7,007 bases of DNA, from the NCBI GenBank assembly GCA_002441135.1, contig DJVJ01000054.1, forward strand, positions 1 through 7,007, given 5' to 3'. A program made the position numbers and the translations under genes. Source of the stretch: Caryophanales bacterium UBA6259 (GTDB lineage Bacteria; Bacillota; Bacilli; Tepidibacillales; Tepidibacillaceae). Below are positions 5,162 to 7,007 of this stretch, in pieces (within the stretch, counting starts at the first letter, position 1; the number at the start of each line of letters is the position of its first letter). The notes under the pieces were generated by a model. That model was not told the DNA's origin, did no database searches, and saw only the letters and a list, made by a program, of their open reading frames with translations.

Positions 5162-6883
5162 TTACAATAGATAAAAAACATTTTTTAATAAATTACTTTT
5201 TATTATTTGTTCCTTCATTAATTGCACATTTTTCTTTATGGTTGGAACGGTCACTTGATATTTATCCGCTAATTTTTCGATAGAGATTTTTTTGTTATAG
5301 ATCGGGATTGTTAAATACTCAATTGCAGCTAACCATCCTTCCTCCTTACGAATAACAGGAGGATTTTCCTTGGTTATCGTAATAAACTGATACCAAAGTA
5401 GTCTTGCTTGATAAGCGACCAAAGGATTGTAATCTTTCGATAGTCGTTTATCAATTAAATCTAGGATGTTAACCCACTGCGCTTTCCATTTATTTAACAC
5501 TGGTGCTTGCCGCTCTAACTCTTCTCTCTTCCCATTGATATAAAAAGAGTATGGCGCGTTAGCATTCATCTCATCCAAGATTAAAATAGCATTTTTCTTC
5601 ATTTCTAATGAAGCCTTCTCATCAAGTAAAATTTTCCTAAAAAGTCCCTCTGAGCCTTCTTCTCTCAATGCACCCAATATAATCATAATAACTTCCTTTA
5701 GTGAATCCTCCGCATATTTCATTCCAATTATCAAAGAGATTCGCAGATAGGGATCTTCATTGATAAGATTAAAATCATCTTTGACTGCGTCAATTTGCTG
5801 TTCAAAAGGAAGCGTATATTCAAAGGATACAATCGGTAATTTATATGGATATTGCTTTAATTCTGCAATAAGCTCTAAATAATATTGAGCAACAGTAGCC
5901 TTTTCTGGAAATTGATAAGTAATCTCCATCCACCACTTTTCAGCTTGTTCAATATTACTTAAATTAAAAGCTGCTACCGCTCCTTGATGAAGCAAAGCTG
6001 GACCATAGTGAATTCCTTCTTTTAGCATTCGAAAAATGTGTTTTAAAGCGAATTCATCTTCTCCTAAAATACCAAAGGTAGTCGCAAGCTTATTTAGCTG
6101 TTCACTATCATAAGGGACAATCCTTTTTAGCATGGATAAAATCTCTTCTAGTTTTTCATCCTCATCTAATTGTTGATAAAAGATTGCTAAATTAGAAAGA
6201 GCGTGGATATTCGCTGGGTCTTCATCCAAAACAAGGTGGCTCAGCTCTAGTGCTTTTGGAAAATTGCCCAAATAGAAATACGCAAGAGAAAGATTGTTTT
6301 TTGCAACAAGAAAGTCCGGATATTTTTCAACCATATCTAGCAAATGCTTAATAGCTTCGTAATATTTTCCCTCAGCTAGCAATCTCTTAGCCTTGTGATT
6401 CTGCATAAAAAGATCTTTCTTTTTTATTCCATCACGCAACTCTTCTTCCTCATCTTGATCAAATTCAATAGAAAGGAAATTTAACATTTCATTAGCCTCA
6501 TCTACATATTCTCCATTAGGAGAGGCATCTAGATATCGTTGAATATATTGATAGGATAGCTCATATTCCTCCATATGAGCATAATTATTCGCTAAATAAA
6601 AGTAGCACTCATATAATGAAACATCCACTTTTTCTACCACGTATAGAAGGAGTTGATTGGATTCATCAAATCTTCCCATCTCTGATAATAAGCCTGCAAT
6701 ATTGCAATAATGAATAGAATTATGAGGTTCATATTCGACTGTACGCCAAAAGTACTTCAAGGCTTTGGTATAATCATTTTTATCTAAATAACGAACTGCT
6801 CTCTCAAAAAAGAACTTTGCATCAAAGGCCATGGATATGACATTATTCGTTTTTTTCGTTGCAGACGTTTGGTTTTTATCCAT
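5162..6883 (-). CDS. TPR protein with possible C-terminal helix-turn-helix (YvcD-like)
   Basis: A 573-residue soluble protein with no signal peptide or membrane segment. Residues about 20-125 form three tetratricopeptide repeats (for example YTKALKYFWRTVEYEPHN and YELSYQYIQRYLDASPNG). An acidic stretch DQDEEEE near 143-149 follows, then more TPRs from about 160 to 290, including LVAKNNLSLAYFYLGNFPKA. Residues 350-450 are helical and less clearly repeated. The end, about 532-560 (ISIEKLADKYQVTVPTIKKN), looks like a helix-turn-helix. TPRs bind proteins, so a scaffold or regulatory role is likely, but partners and function are unknown. B. subtilis has a TPR gene, yvcD, near trxB, and this may be its counterpart. 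An in-frame GTG at 6895 would add four residues but overlaps the ribosome binding site. The ATG at 6883 has GGAGG five bases upstream and is preferred. It is followed by a strong terminator, so it is probably monocistronic. Confidence 0.88.
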   Translation of the reverse strand: MDKNQTSATKKTNNVISMAFDAKFFFERAVRYLDKNDYTKALKYFWRTVEYEPHNSIHYCNIAGLLSEMGRFDESNQLLLYVVEKVDVSLYECYFYLANNYAHMEEYELSYQYIQRYLDASPNGEYVDEANEMLNFLSIEFDQDEEEELRDGIKKKDLFMQNHKAKRLLAEGKYYEAIKHLLDMVEKYPDFLVAKNNLSLAYFYLGNFPKALELSHLVLDEDPANIHALSNLAIFYQQLDEDEKLEEILSMLKRIVPYDSEQLNKLATTFGILGEDEFALKHIFRMLKEGIHYGPALLHQGAVAAFNLSNIEQAEKWWMEITYQFPEKATVAQYYLELIAELKQYPYKLPIVSFEYTLPFEQQIDAVKDDFNLINEDPYLRISLIIGMKYAEDSLKEVIMIILGALREEGSEGLFRKILLDEKASLEMKKNAILILDEMNANAPYSFYINGKREELERQAPVLNKWKAQWVNILDLIDKRLSKDYNPLVAYQARLLWYQFITITKENPPVIRKEEGWLAAIEYLTIPIYNKKISIEKLADKYQVTVPTIKKNVQLMKEQIIKSNLLKNVFYLL

Positions 6884-6888
6884 AATAT

Positions 6889-6893
6889 CCTCC
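6889..6893 (-). promoter_or_regulatory. Ribosome binding site that decides the TPR gene start
   Basis: The minus strand reads GGAGG, five bases before the ATG at 6881-6883. The longer in-frame GTG (6893-6895) overlaps this site and could not use it, which favours the ATG. Confidence 0.7.
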
Positions 6894-6917
6894 ACTTAGT
6901 CACTGTTTCATATCCAT

Positions 6918-6926
6918 AGTATATCA
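6918..6926 (-). promoter_or_regulatory. Candidate extended -10 promoter of the TPR protein gene
   Basis: The minus strand reads TGATATACT: a -10 hexamer TATACT (five of six) with the TGN extension. No -35 with good spacing is seen; TTGAGA further upstream would need a spacer longer than 20 bases. Transcription would start near 6911, leaving about 28 bases to the ATG. The placement between an upstream hairpin and the ribosome binding site is sensible. Confidence 0.45.
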
Positions 6927-6951
6927 TACTCGATTGTGATACTCCATCTCT

Positions 6952-6974
6952 CAAAAGGGGCCTGGCCCCTTTTG
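6952..6974. terminator. GC-rich hairpin, probable terminator of the gene upstream of the window
   Basis: CAAAAGGGG (6952-6960) and CCCCTTTTG (6966-6974) pair perfectly, and C6961 with G6965 extends the stem to 10 bp around a CTG loop. On either strand the 3' arm ends in CCCCTTTTG, so it could stop transcription both ways. The likely target is a minus-strand gene to the right. Just before it on that strand, a weak 5-bp stem (AGGAA/TTCCT, 6983-6987 with 6994-6998) runs into seven T residues and may be an extra terminator. The GGGGCCTGGCCCC core also resembles short palindromes scattered in many Bacillales genomes. Confidence 0.6.
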
Positions 6975-7007
6975 TTAAAAAAAGGAAAAAGCATTCCTGT
7001 AGTGCGC

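Noticed and set aside
1..7007. CRISPR arrays, tRNA, rRNA, insertion sequences, prophage or toxin-antitoxin genes
   Set aside because: I saw no repeat-spacer pattern, tRNA-like fold, transposase or toxin motif. The window is filled by conserved housekeeping genes with short gaps.

Overview
The window reads as a piece of a low-GC Gram-positive chromosome, most likely Bacillales and probably Bacillaceae. The evidence is the A/T-rich sequence, strong AGGAGG-type ribosome binding sites, and the gene order TPR protein - trxB - yvcI - rapZ - yvcK - whiA - crh, which is close to that of the trxB-yvcI-yvcJ-yvcK-yvcL-crh region of Bacillus subtilis. The proteins are clearly members of those families. 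WhiA and YvcK look fairly divergent from the B. subtilis versions as I remember them, so I do not name a genus. All seven genes lie on the minus strand, so transcription runs from right to left.

Layout in transcription order. (1) 6952-6974: a GC-rich hairpin that probably ends an upstream gene outside the window, followed by an extended -10 promoter. (2) 5162-6883: a 573-residue TPR protein with a possible C-terminal helix-turn-helix, closed by a strong terminator at 5112-5153. (3) 4011-4949: trxB, with a good sigma-A-type promoter, a TACCC-N4-GGGTA inverted repeat touching its -35 box, and two hairpins downstream. (4) 99-3788: a tight cluster of yvcI (Nudix), rapZ, yvcK/glmR and whiA with gaps of 11 to 19 bases, then a crh-like HPr gene after a 75-base gap that holds its own candidate promoter. 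The cluster ends at a hairpin terminator at 29-52, with another hairpin at 3-21. No gap exceeds 300 bases.

Functionally, TrxB keeps thioredoxin reduced. The yvcI-crh cluster joins carbon-flux signalling (the HPr/Crh-like protein), UDP-GlcNAc sensing and amino-sugar control (YvcK/GlmR with RapZ/YvcJ) and the WhiA DNA-binding protein linked to division and chromosome segregation. This is a conserved housekeeping region, and I see no new defence, mobile or biosynthetic system. The points most worth checking are a histidine at position 15 of the Crh-position protein (B. subtilis Crh has Gln there), a cre-like box touching that gene's stop codon, a CsoR/CstR-like palindrome at the trxB promoter, and a dispersed-type palindrome at the right end.
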